DNA from: BMS3BBIN04 sp964552465
Lineage (GTDB): Bacteria > Electryoneota > Electryoneia > Electryoneales > Electryoneaceae
Direction: 5' to 3'
Assembly (NCBI GenBank): GCA_964552465.1
Contig: CAZKGR010000011.1
Span: 31,672-95,671, forward strand
DNA length: 64,000 nt
Shown in pieces: positions 33,754-41,865 of the stretch. Each line of letters opens with the position of its first letter. Positions within the stretch are counted from its first letter, which is position 1. The notes under the pieces were generated by a model. The model was given only the letters and a program-made list of their open reading frames with translations, ran no database searches and was not told where the DNA came from. A program made the translations under genes and the position numbers.

Positions 33754-33880
33754 GGTGCCCGTGTTACTCCATCGCAGGTGGGTAACGCGGCTTGTCAATC
33801 TCTAGAATATTCAATCTGGCTGAATGATCTGAACTTGGTGAATCCGCTATAGCCGTCTTCGACGGTCTATCACGGGCACC
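33754..33880. repeat. Dispersed palindromic repeat, family 1, long copy
   Basis: Begins GGTGCCCGTGTTACTCC and ends CGACGGTCTATCACGGGCACC-like, with perfect inverted ends GGTGCCCGTG/CACGGGCACC about 127 bases apart. It carries GGTAACGCGG near the left, as in the copy at 1763-1804. It lies between two genes. Confidence 0.7.
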
Positions 33881-33960
33881 ACCCCCCCCTCCCGCCTCTC
33901 CCTTTCATTTGCCGTTGGCTGAACATATATTCACTCCACACTTGCACACCAGGGGGACTG

Positions 33961-34746
33961 ATGAAACAACAGCTCGCAGAAATCCAGCAATTCTTCCGTG
34001 ACAATGCCGATCCGGCGAATGTGGAAAAGTACGCGCGTTATTTCGTTGATGGTTATGACGCGTACGGTGTGGACGGCAAGCTGTCCGAACGTCAGCGCGA
34101 CGCGTGGCTTGACCAGTGGAACGGAACACTTTCGTGGGATCAATGGCTAGAGCTTGCCGACCTGTTGCTGGACAGTCCGAAGTATGAAGAACGCATGTAC
34201 GGAATTGGATTCATTATGCATCAGCGAGAGCGGTTTATGCCGGATCTCGTCGACCGGGTAGAAGCGTGGTATGAAAAAGACTGGATCCGAACCTGGGCGG
34301 ATGTAGATGTGTCGGCCACACAAATCCTCCAGCCACTGATCCTTGACGGTCACACGCAGCTGGACCGTTTCACCACTTGGCTAACGGCGGTCTCAATCTG
34401 GCAACGACGTGCGGCGGCGGTAACTTGCATCGGTTTGCTTGGCGGACAGATGATCAACGCTGGCGGTGCCGCAAAGGGCAAGCCTGTGCCTGAGCGCGCG
34501 GTGCCGGTGCACGATCTGCTGGAATTTGTCCGCCCGATCCTCTGGGATGATCATAAGAAGGTGCAGCAGGGTATTGGCTGGTTCCTGCGAACGGCGTGGC
34601 AACGTTTCCCGGTAGAAACGGAACCGTGGCTGATCGCCAACCGCGACCACATCGCGGCCTTTTCCATGCGCACGGCGACAGAGAAGATGGACAAGGAAAA
34701 GAAGGCGCTGGTTAAGGGTCCACCCAAGCGGAAGGCGAAGAAGTAG
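33961..34746 (+). CDS. AlkD-like DNA alkylation repair protein
   Basis: A 261-residue helical-repeat (HEAT-like) protein of the DNA alkylation repair family. Paired helices repeat through the chain, and conserved segments are visible: DAWLDQWNGTLSWDQWLELADLLL, YEERMYGIGFIMHQRERF, WIRTWADVDVSATQILQPL and WQRRAAAVTCIGLL (quoted in parts; the acidic WADVD segment corresponds to the region that holds the catalytic Asp). Family members excise positively charged N3- and N7-alkylated bases without base flipping. GGGGGA 5 bases before the ATG supports the start. Its 3' end nearly touches clpB, which is convergent, with a palindrome between. An AlkA-like glycosylase lies about 6 kb away. Confidence 0.82.
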   Translation: MKQQLAEIQQFFRDNADPANVEKYARYFVDGYDAYGVDGKLSERQRDAWLDQWNGTLSWDQWLELADLLLDSPKYEERMYGIGFIMHQRERFMPDLVDRVEAWYEKDWIRTWADVDVSATQILQPLILDGHTQLDRFTTWLTAVSIWQRRAAAVTCIGLLGGQMINAGGAAKGKPVPERAVPVHDLLEFVRPILWDDHKKVQQGIGWFLRTAWQRFPVETEPWLIANRDHIAAFSMRTATEKMDKEKKALVKGPPKRKAKK

Positions 34747-34752
34747 GTTGTG

Positions 34753-34772
34753 CCCTCGGACTTCAGTCCGGG
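34753..34772. repeat. Palindrome CCCTCGGACTTCAGTCCGGG overlapping the clpB stop
   Basis: A member of the GAC...GTC palindrome family. The clpB stop codon (34763-34765 on the minus strand) lies inside it, so it encodes the last residues of ClpB and can serve as a shared terminator for both convergent genes. Confidence 0.7.
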
Positions 34773-37408
34773 CTGATTTCGGTATCCATATACTCCAGTG
34801 GATTCGCCCACTTAATCGCGAGTTCGCCGTCTTTCACCTCGATGGTCAGCTCTGCCCCATCACGTACATCCCCGGCGATCATCGCGCGTCCAAGCCTGGT
34901 CTCGAGCTCGTGCTGAACAAACCGCTTCAGTGGGCGCGCACCATACACCGGGTCATACCCTTTCCGTGCGATAAACGCGGCTGCTTCGTCGGTGATAGTC
35001 ATAGTCATCCGGCGTGATGCCAGACGGTTGCGCAGGTCAGCGACCAGCAACAAAACAATCTGTTTGATCTCTTCAATGGTCAGCGTTTTGAACAAGACTG
35101 TGTCGTCAAGTCTGTTGAGGAACTCGGGACGCATCGTCGCGCGCAGCTCGTCCATCACAGCTTGGCGGGCTGCTTCTTTAATCTGACCGTCGTCGCCGAT
35201 CCCTTCCAGCAGATGCGTTGAACCGATATTGCTGGTCAGAATCAGTACCGTGTTTTTGAAATTGACGGTGCGCCCGTGGCTGTCGGTGATCCGGCCGTCA
35301 TCGAGGATCTGCAACAGGATGTTGAACGCGTCCGGGTGCGCCTTTTCGATCTCGTCGAACAACACCACTGAGTATGGCTTGCGGCGTACAGCTTCAGTCA
35401 ACTGGCAGCCCTCTTCGTAACCGACATATCCCGGAGGCGCGCCGACCAGACGGCTGACGGCGTGCTTTTCCATATATTCGGACATGTCTATCCGAATTAA
35501 ATTTTCTTCGCTGTCGAACAGGGTTTCGGCCAGTGTTTTAGCGAGTTCTGTCTTACCGACACCGGTCGGTCCGAGGAACAGGAAGCTGCCGATCGGACGT
35601 CGCGGGTCCTTGATCCCGGAGCGCGCACGAATGACCGCGTCGGCAACCAATCTAACCGCCTCATCCTGACCGATCACACGCTGGTGCAGAACTTCGTCCA
35701 GCTTAAGCAGCTTTTCGCGTTCGCCTTCCATCAGACGGGTAACCGGAATGCCGGTCCAGCGGCTAATGATCTCGGCGATCTCCTCTTCGGTCACTTCTTC
35801 GCGCAGTAGGCTGGTCTCGTTGTCACGGTCAGCTTGCGTGGCTTCTGCTTCAGCAAGTTTCTTTTGCAGATCGGGCAATGTACCGTGCTGCAATTCTGCC
35901 GCTTTGTTCAAGTCATAGTCACGTTGCGCTTTGTCGATTTGCAGGCGGACGATGTCGATCTCTTCGCGCAGCTTCTTCGCGGCATCAATCGACGCCTTCT
36001 CCTGATCCCATTGGGCGCGCATGGTGCGCATGCGTTCCCGGATGTCCGCCAGCTCCTTGCGCAGCTCGGTCAAACGTGTTTTGCTGGCCTCGTCCTTCTC
36101 CTTCTTAAGCGCCGCATCTTCTATCTGCAGCTGCATTTCACGGCGTGTCAGATCGTCAAGCTCAGCGGGCATCGAATCTATTTCGGTGCGGATCATTGCG
36201 GACGCTTCGTCCACCAGATCAATCGCCTTATCCGGCAGGAAGCGGTCACTGATGTATCGCTCTGACAGGGTCGCCGCCGCGACGAGCGCGTTGTCCTGGA
36301 TGCGGATGCCGTGATGAATTTCAAACCGTTCACGCAAACCGCGCAGGATGGAGATGGTGTCCTCGATATTCGGAGCATCTATCTGAACCGGTTGGAAGCG
36401 ACGTTCTAGCGCTTTGTCTTTCTCCAGATGCTGGCGGTATTCGTCCAACGTGGTCGCGCCGATACAGTGCAACTCTCCGCGCGCGAGCATCGGTTTGAGC
36501 ATGTTGCCGGCGTCCATCGCACCTTCAGCCTTACCTGCGCCGACGATTGTGTGCAGCTCATCGATGAACAACAGGATCCGACCGTCGCTCTCCTTGATTT
36601 CCTTGAGCACTGCTTTCAGCCGTTCCTCGAACTCGCCCCGGAATTTCGCCCCGGCAACCAACGCACCAATATCAAGGCTGAAAATGGTTTTATTCTTCAA
36701 CGATTCTGGCACGTCGCCGCGGACGATCCGTTGCGCCAACCCTTCGATTATCGCCGTCTTGCCAACACCCGGCTCACCGATTAACACTGGATTATTTTTG
36801 GTTTTACGTGACAGTATACGGATTGCTCGGCGGATTTCGCTGTCTCGTCCGATAACCGGGTCGAGCTTGCCCAAACGAGCTGCCTCGACCAAGTCACGTC
36901 CATACCGAGTTAACGCCTCGTAGGTCTCTTCCGGGTTATCTGATTGCACCCGCTGATTTCCCCTGACGGAGGTCATTGCGTTCAGAAGACTGTCGCGGGT
37001 CAAATTGAATTTGTTGAGTGTGGCGCCGAGTGAAGTGCTTGACGCTTCCTCGATGATCGCGAGGAGGATGTGTTCGACGCTGACATATTCGTCCTTTAGC
37101 GCCGTCGCTTCATCCTGCGCGCGGACGAGCGCTCGCTGTGCCTTCTGGGTGACAAAAACCTGCCCCTCGGCTGCACCGGGTCCTGCCTGGGTGGATTTGC
37201 TCGCAAGCTGAACCTCGATGGCGCGGGTGAATGCTGCCGCAGGGATGTCCATTCGCTCTACTAACCGTCGGATTAATCCTTGATCCTGATCAAGCATTGC
37301 AATCATCAAATGGTCGAGGTCAACCTCGACATGTCGGTTTTTGATCGCCAGTGTCTGAGCTGCGCTGATTGCAGCTTGTGATTTTCTTGTGAACTTGCTG
37401 AGGTCCAT
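34763..37408 (-). CDS. clpB: ATP-dependent chaperone ClpB
   Basis: An 881-residue AAA+ disaggregase. The N domain (residues about 5-150), AAA-1 with Walker A GEPGVGKT (about 211-218), the long coiled-coil M domain (about 410-535) that separates ClpB from ClpA/C and AAA-2 with Walker A GPTGVGKT (about 613-620) are all present. Walker B motifs (LLFIDELH; VVLFDEIEK) are intact. With DnaK/DnaJ/GrpE it rescues aggregated proteins in the cytoplasm. The ATG at 37408 has CGGAGA ahead, and homology begins there. The C-terminal residues are encoded by a palindromic repeat. The upstream 425 bases show no CIRCE-type element. Confidence 0.97.
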   Translation of the reverse strand: MDLSKFTRKSQAAISAAQTLAIKNRHVEVDLDHLMIAMLDQDQGLIRRLVERMDIPAAAFTRAIEVQLASKSTQAGPGAAEGQVFVTQKAQRALVRAQDEATALKDEYVSVEHILLAIIEEASSTSLGATLNKFNLTRDSLLNAMTSVRGNQRVQSDNPEETYEALTRYGRDLVEAARLGKLDPVIGRDSEIRRAIRILSRKTKNNPVLIGEPGVGKTAIIEGLAQRIVRGDVPESLKNKTIFSLDIGALVAGAKFRGEFEERLKAVLKEIKESDGRILLFIDELHTIVGAGKAEGAMDAGNMLKPMLARGELHCIGATTLDEYRQHLEKDKALERRFQPVQIDAPNIEDTISILRGLRERFEIHHGIRIQDNALVAAATLSERYISDRFLPDKAIDLVDEASAMIRTEIDSMPAELDDLTRREMQLQIEDAALKKEKDEASKTRLTELRKELADIRERMRTMRAQWDQEKASIDAAKKLREEIDIVRLQIDKAQRDYDLNKAAELQHGTLPDLQKKLAEAEATQADRDNETSLLREEVTEEEIAEIISRWTGIPVTRLMEGEREKLLKLDEVLHQRVIGQDEAVRLVADAVIRARSGIKDPRRPIGSFLFLGPTGVGKTELAKTLAETLFDSEENLIRIDMSEYMEKHAVSRLVGAPPGYVGYEEGCQLTEAVRRKPYSVVLFDEIEKAHPDAFNILLQILDDGRITDSHGRTVNFKNTVLILTSNIGSTHLLEGIGDDGQIKEAARQAVMDELRATMRPEFLNRLDDTVLFKTLTIEEIKQIVLLLVADLRNRLASRRMTMTITDEAAAFIARKGYDPVYGARPLKRFVQHELETRLGRAMIAGDVRDGAELTIEVKDGELAIKWANPLEYMDTEISPD

Positions 37409-37833
37409 GCAGACTATCTCCGGATGTCTGTGATTTATAAAGATAGGGTCAAACTTCGTGCCAGTTACAACTTTATACGAAACTCGTTTAAACACAACTA
37501 TTTAACCAGCAATTTGAATCCATACTAAATCGCCACTAGACTTCGCGCGACTAATTGGCGGGCGATCTCTGCCATCTCGGCAGGAGTATTAGTTTGTGTT
37601 ATTCACTCGTTGAAATTGGTCTAACCGTGCTTGATGGATTATCGTGGCCTATTGTGAGTAGGTATTGCACTGTCTCTCGGGTCCCCGCCTTTTCTTTTCA
37701 TGATTCTATTGCTATTATCTGGCGCCTATCGGGCGCAATGTTGAGTTTCATTGCATTATTCGTATCCTTGATTATCTCGCGCGGGGCTATCAAGGGTTGT
37801 TTTATAGTGCTTACACACGGCAAGGGGTTGTAG
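37409..37833. other. Divergent intergenic region upstream of clpB
   Basis: About 425 AT-rich bases between clpB and the basic winged-helix-like gene. No gene is supported, and the short frames here lack ribosome sites. No CIRCE (TTAGCACTC-N9-GAGTGCTAA) or obvious sigma-32 promoter was seen. Confidence 0.4.
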
Positions 37834-38328
37834 ATGATTTTGTCCATTGAAGGAAAGATTGGGATTATCCCGGTATCGTTGAAGATTGAACTCGATTCTG
37901 ACACAAGCGTTGCTCAAGCGCTTCAGACAGTAACCGCCCAGGTTTCAGCCGCGGGAACGTCCGGTGGGGGCGCATCGTCTGGCCAGGTTGTTTCCCTGGA
38001 GCCCGCAGCTCCACCGAAACGGAAGCGCCGCAAACCGGTGCGTCGTATTACCAAGGCGCGTGACGGTCGTGTTGAGGTCAGCGCGCCCGAGATGAACATG
38101 TTGAAGTGTCTTCCGCCGGACGGCTCGGCGATTGGCCTTCCGGAACTGGCCGAAGCGGTTTGGCCGGGACGAAAAGCACCAAACGGCGGTCCGCTGGTCG
38201 GTCCGGCCGCTCGTGTTGCTGGCGGATTACGTGCAAAGAGCTTGGCTACCATCGAAGGGGCCGGCGGCGACAAGACGGTATCCGTAGATACCGACTGGAA
38301 GAACAAGGCTGTCGAAGTTCAGAAGTAA
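37834..38328 (+). CDS. Small basic protein with C-terminal winged-helix-like domain
   Basis: A 164-residue protein not assigned to a named family. An N-terminal beta-rich segment (SIEGKIGIIPVSLKIELD) is followed by a Gly/Ser/Ala linker and a very basic patch (PPKRKRRKPVRRITKARDGR). The C-terminal 85 residues look like a winged helix: helices in APEMNMLKCLPPDGSAI, GLPELAEAVWPG and AARVAGGLRAKSLATIEG, then a wing ending VSVDTDWKN. DNA or RNA binding is therefore likely. AAGGGG 6 bases before the ATG gives a good start, and a strong terminator follows the stop, so it is a single-gene unit. Confidence 0.7.
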   Translation: MILSIEGKIGIIPVSLKIELDSDTSVAQALQTVTAQVSAAGTSGGGASSGQVVSLEPAAPPKRKRRKPVRRITKARDGRVEVSAPEMNMLKCLPPDGSAIGLPELAEAVWPGRKAPNGGPLVGPAARVAGGLRAKSLATIEGAGGDKTVSVDTDWKNKAVEVQK

Positions 38329-38380
38329 GATGTGACTCGTCATCATTAAATCGGACCCGGTTGTCCGATTATAAATTGTC

Positions 38381-38408
38381 GGGGTATCCGTCATCGGATA
38401 CCCCTTTT
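38381..38408 (+). terminator. Rho-independent terminator after the winged-helix-like gene
   Basis: GGGGTATCCG-TCAT-CGGATACCCC perfect 10-base stem followed by TTTTCT. A smaller hairpin (TCGGACCCGGTTGTCCGA) precedes it at 38351-38368. Confidence 0.9.
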
Positions 38409-38443
38409 CTTTAGTCTTAGCTCAAGACTCAGGACTGCTCCTT

Positions 38444-38743
38444 TTACCAATTGGGCTTGGGTCGACGGGCTCCGTATTCCAACGCACATGGTGTGTTGCG
38501 GGTTACGTGCTGGTCCATCGTTACACAGAAAATCGCATTAAATGTTCGGCAGGATTTCGCTCCGTCAATGTTGTCTTTTGGCCACCTAGCATGTTCGCAA
38601 TCCATGGTACACCACTTGACCTGCCCCTTCCCCACCCCAGCGTTGTCAGCCGAGCTGATTTCTCCGGGGAGCTTGTGATTGCTTCCAACGTTTAGAGCGC
38701 GGTAGCTGAGTGTGTCGCCATCACCAGGTACTTTGTGGTTCAT
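38444..38743 (-). CDS. Small Cys-containing hypothetical protein
   Basis: A 99-residue protein of unknown family. Five cysteines lie in the pattern KWC-x3-DC ... KSCRTFNAIFC ... NTPC, with two tryptophans and a Pro-rich basic end (GARRPKPNW). The spacing suggests a metal or Fe-S site, or paired disulfides; no signal peptide is visible. Codon use over the whole frame is regular and the invariant-looking residues (Cys, Trp, Gly, Pro) are spread as in a real protein. Against it, the ribosome site before the ATG at 38743 is weak. It lies alone between a terminator and the beta-helix gene. Confidence 0.55.
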   Translation of the reverse strand: MNHKVPGDGDTLSYRALNVGSNHKLPGEISSADNAGVGKGQVKWCTMDCEHARWPKDNIDGAKSCRTFNAIFCVTMDQHVTRNTPCALEYGARRPKPNW

Positions 38744-38791
38744 CGTTATGAATCCATTCTTTGTTGCGACATGGTGCTGCCCAAGCGATTT

Positions 38792-40483
38792 CTAGTGTTG
38801 ATCTTCTGGTAACGGTTTCTGGCTGAACGGATTGTCTGGATCGTACGGCCAGCTTGCATTATTTATAAAACGGGTGTCTTCAACGTAGCGTGTAGGTCCA
38901 TTTGGCATCAACCATGGCTCGACATACCAGATCGGTTCGCCGAGGAATTGATTATTGCTGAACTGGTTATTCTTTGCTGTTATGTGCAAGTCTTGTCCAG
39001 ATTCAAAATCGACGAATTGCCTGTTCCTCCCCGCAAGGCAAAAGTGTCCGACCTGATTGTATTCAAAGCGGTTATTGCGAACCGTAAGGTGCTCGCTGCT
39101 GTTGCTCCTCAAGCCATCTCGCCCGTTGTTCAGGAAGCGGCAGCCCACAATTTCGACCGGGCCTTGACTTGCTTCAATAAACAGTCCGTCGCGTCCGTTA
39201 TTTTCAAATGTGGATTGTTCAATTGTTACACGTTTTGCGCCGGTGTCAAACCACAGGCCTGTTGTCAGGTTATCGTGCGCATGCATATTGGTAACGGTGA
39301 CGTCGTGCACGTGAAAGATCTTGCTTCCGCCGGTTGCCCACTGTTTCGCTCCTGCGGCCCAGGCGCGCCAGCTGTTCTCCGCGAGTTCGCAATTATCTAT
39401 TCGAACTCTGGCGAGGTTGGTCAGTCCGATGCCCAGTCCCCCGTTACGGTTGGCGCGGCAGTTGATGATCTCGATGGTGTCTTGTTGGGTGCGGTTTGTT
39501 GGTAATGGCGAGCTGCCAATCCCCAAGCCTTTCCAGTTGTGCTCGTTGAAGCTGCAATCCGTAAGCTGAATTGACTGCGTTCCTGAGATGATGACCGCTT
39601 TGTTGCCGTGATGTGGATTGGCGCGCACGAAGTCGATATCGCTTATTATGACGCGATCCAGGCGGCGCAAGATGAGCTGATTTTCAATGATCGGGATTTC
39701 AATTTCATCGTTCGCGGTCAGCGGTTGAGTCAACTGGATTGCAAGTTGTCCCGGGTTGCCGTTTTCACTTTCGATCACTTTGAACGTTCCTGGCAGCAGT
39801 CGTTCGTGTTGCAGACGCTGATCAAGGATTGTTCCGTTGATCACAACCATCTCGCGTCTTTGCAGGAGTTCAGGCTTATCACTGTTATTGATCCACTGCT
39901 GGTATCGGTCGGTGAATTTACTGAGGTCCACCGTCCCGTAACTGTATGGCCAATCGGTTTTGTAGCGGTGCAGTTCGGCGTCCAGCGTTGACCATTCGCC
40001 CTGGTCATTCCAAGGTTGATCGGTATTCCCTTCACGATTCAATTCCGCCCCGCTGATAACAACATCGCCATCGGCTGCGGGCCGCATAACGAATTCCCGC
40101 TGGAGATCAGAATCTTCGTCCTCGATCCAGACCATTGATTTTCGCAGGCGGTAAGTACCGGGCGCGATCAAAAGTCGGTAGCGTACGGCCTGGTGTCCAG
40201 CCATAGCGGAATCGCGGAGCGCGAGAAAGGCGGTGCGGAGATCGTTAAAGCGTAGTTTTATTTCCGGGCGTATTGGTTGATCGGGCGCTCCCTGTTCCAC
40301 AATCGCGGTCAGAGTGTTGAGTGCGATGTACTCCCTGATTCGGGCTTCTTTTTTTTGCGTTCGGCTCAAGCGACCCTGGTCGTCTTGGGGGCGCTGCCCT
40401 GTATGCGAAAAACAGGACGTCACCAACAACATAAAAGCGAAAATGAGTGTGGCGGTGGAAGTTCGGATTACATACTGCATCAT
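38792..40483 (-). CDS. Right-handed beta-helix lipoprotein
   Basis: A 563-residue lipoprotein. The signal peptide ends in LLVTSC, with the lipidated Cys near residue 24. The body has an N-terminal region resembling polysaccharide-lyase/'pectate lyase-like' proteins (LIAPGTYRLRKSMVWIEDE, VVISGAELN). From about residue 270 there are many parallel beta-helix coils (for example VIISGTQSIQLTDCSFNEH, VEIVGCRFLNNGRDGLRSN, LTVRNNRFEYNQVGHF). The fold is typical of polysaccharide-binding or -cleaving proteins anchored in the outer membrane; no catalytic residues could be placed. ATGATG at 40483 with GAGGGG upstream is a fair start. Confidence 0.85.
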   Translation of the reverse strand: MMQYVIRTSTATLIFAFMLLVTSCFSHTGQRPQDDQGRLSRTQKKEARIREYIALNTLTAIVEQGAPDQPIRPEIKLRFNDLRTAFLALRDSAMAGHQAVRYRLLIAPGTYRLRKSMVWIEDEDSDLQREFVMRPAADGDVVISGAELNREGNTDQPWNDQGEWSTLDAELHRYKTDWPYSYGTVDLSKFTDRYQQWINNSDKPELLQRREMVVINGTILDQRLQHERLLPGTFKVIESENGNPGQLAIQLTQPLTANDEIEIPIIENQLILRRLDRVIISDIDFVRANPHHGNKAVIISGTQSIQLTDCSFNEHNWKGLGIGSSPLPTNRTQQDTIEIINCRANRNGGLGIGLTNLARVRIDNCELAENSWRAWAAGAKQWATGGSKIFHVHDVTVTNMHAHDNLTTGLWFDTGAKRVTIEQSTFENNGRDGLFIEASQGPVEIVGCRFLNNGRDGLRSNSSEHLTVRNNRFEYNQVGHFCLAGRNRQFVDFESGQDLHITAKNNQFSNNQFLGEPIWYVEPWLMPNGPTRYVEDTRFINNASWPYDPDNPFSQKPLPEDQH

Positions 40484-40697
40484 TGCTCGCGGCCCCTCTG
40501 AATGCTCTCTAAATGCCGAATATCAGAAACGTGTTTTCCGGAAGGTACGGTTTGCACGGTGGATAGAGGTTGAGGCTACATTGTGTAAGGTGCTTGGGGG
40601 AGGCGGGTTGGGATTTTTTGTTTATTGTGTTTTGTTCAACACTGGCAAATTGTCGCTTTGGGAAGTACATTCAGGCTGCTTTTCAACGGAGTTTCTG

Positions 40698-41606
40698 GTG
40701 AGTATAGAAAGTCGCATTCATGTACGCGGTCCGTTCCGTTTGGCAACCGCAATTAACGTGCTTCGCAGGGCGGAAAACCCTCCGCTTCTGACGCATGAGC
40801 CGGTGCGCTTTCAGTTTTCACAGGAGGTTCCAGGAGGCGCGGTAGAAGTGGACATCCGTCAGGACGCGCCTGGCACGGACGTTTTCGTGAGCACGTTGGG
40901 CGATTTGGCGGACGGCCCAACAATGAACATGATCACGAACCGTGTCATGCGCATGTTTTCCCTGGCGGTAGACGCGGACGGGTTTTATTCACGAGCTCGT
41001 GAAGACGTGTATCTGCGCCGGGTGTTGACCATTTGTCCGGATCTACGTCCCGTCCTCTACCCCACAGCGTTCGAAGGCGTGCTGACGGCTGTACTTTCAT
41101 ACAGGCAGAGTGTTCGCGAAACGGCCTCTTTCATCAGCGGCGCACGTGAGGTTGCGGGCGTAGTTCCCGCGGGTCGTCCCCAGGCACAGGCGGCATTGCC
41201 TGGCAAGTTCACATTTCTCGCAACACCGGTAAAACTGTTGGAAATGGCTGGCATTCCGAAGGAAAAAGTTCTTGACCTGAAGCGAATTGCCGCACATCTC
41301 GTTGGGGAACCAGACCTGCTTGAACGGTTGGACGGGATCAACGACGTTTCGCTTGCCCGCAACGCGTTGCAACACTTGCCGGGGATCAATAAGTCGGTTG
41401 CTCTGCATTTGTTACAATATGCATATGGACATTCCGACCTCTTGCTTGACAGCCCGATGCTCCGCCGTGCGGTCAAGCGATTCTACCATCTTCCAGACGT
41501 GCCGGACGAGAGCACGTTGCTTCGTCTCGCCCAGCCTTACGAGCGCTGGCGTAGCTGGTGGACTTTCGCATTATTGACTGCAAACGAAATGTCTGTAATC
41601 GTTTAG
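40698..41606 (+). CDS. HhH-GPD DNA glycosylase (AlkA/OGG-like)
   Basis: A 302-residue protein of the 3-methyladenine/8-oxoguanine glycosylase superfamily. An N-terminal beta domain (about residues 1-95, starting VSIESRIHVRGPFRL) precedes the helical HhH-GPD domain: FEGVLTAVLSYRQSVRETA, then the helix-hairpin-helix LQHLPGINKSVALHLLQYA. The region with the catalytic Asp (LLLDSPMLRRAVKRFY) follows. It should remove damaged bases, most likely alkylated purines; the exact substrate is unknown. The GTG at 40698 has CGGAG 7-8 bases ahead and matches where homology begins; the longer frame from 40314 runs through the beta-helix promoter region. No Fe-S Cys cluster is present at the C-terminus. Confidence 0.82.
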   Translation: MSIESRIHVRGPFRLATAINVLRRAENPPLLTHEPVRFQFSQEVPGGAVEVDIRQDAPGTDVFVSTLGDLADGPTMNMITNRVMRMFSLAVDADGFYSRAREDVYLRRVLTICPDLRPVLYPTAFEGVLTAVLSYRQSVRETASFISGAREVAGVVPAGRPQAQAALPGKFTFLATPVKLLEMAGIPKEKVLDLKRIAAHLVGEPDLLERLDGINDVSLARNALQHLPGINKSVALHLLQYAYGHSDLLLDSPMLRRAVKRFYHLPDVPDESTLLRLAQPYERWRSWWTFALLTANEMSVIV

Positions 41607-41865
41607 CGCCCGTAATTCTACCTCTTCGACCTATCTGTTTTCTTCTCGTGAAACTCCGCTTTCGCATGGAGCTGTGTCGCCCATAAAATTGAATTATCCG
41701 TATCTCACGTCTGTACTCTGGGATTTTCACTCCCTATTTTGCTTGTGAAGCCGCGTCAGCGGCATGCCTGATCCGTCGAACCGGCCTGGGATGGGCGGGG
41801 TGCATCATTTTGCACGATTTCGGCGGCACTGGGACGATTTTCAAGCATAGGACGGGAGGACAGGC

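Noticed and set aside
37555..37833. 92-codon plus-strand frame upstream of the winged-helix-like gene
   Set aside because: AT-rich noncoding composition and no ribosome site; it lies in the divergent promoter region of clpB.
40314..40697. N-terminal extension of the DNA glycosylase frame
   Set aside because: It overlaps the 5' end of the divergent beta-helix gene, has no homology-like features, and the GTG at 40698 has a ribosome site.
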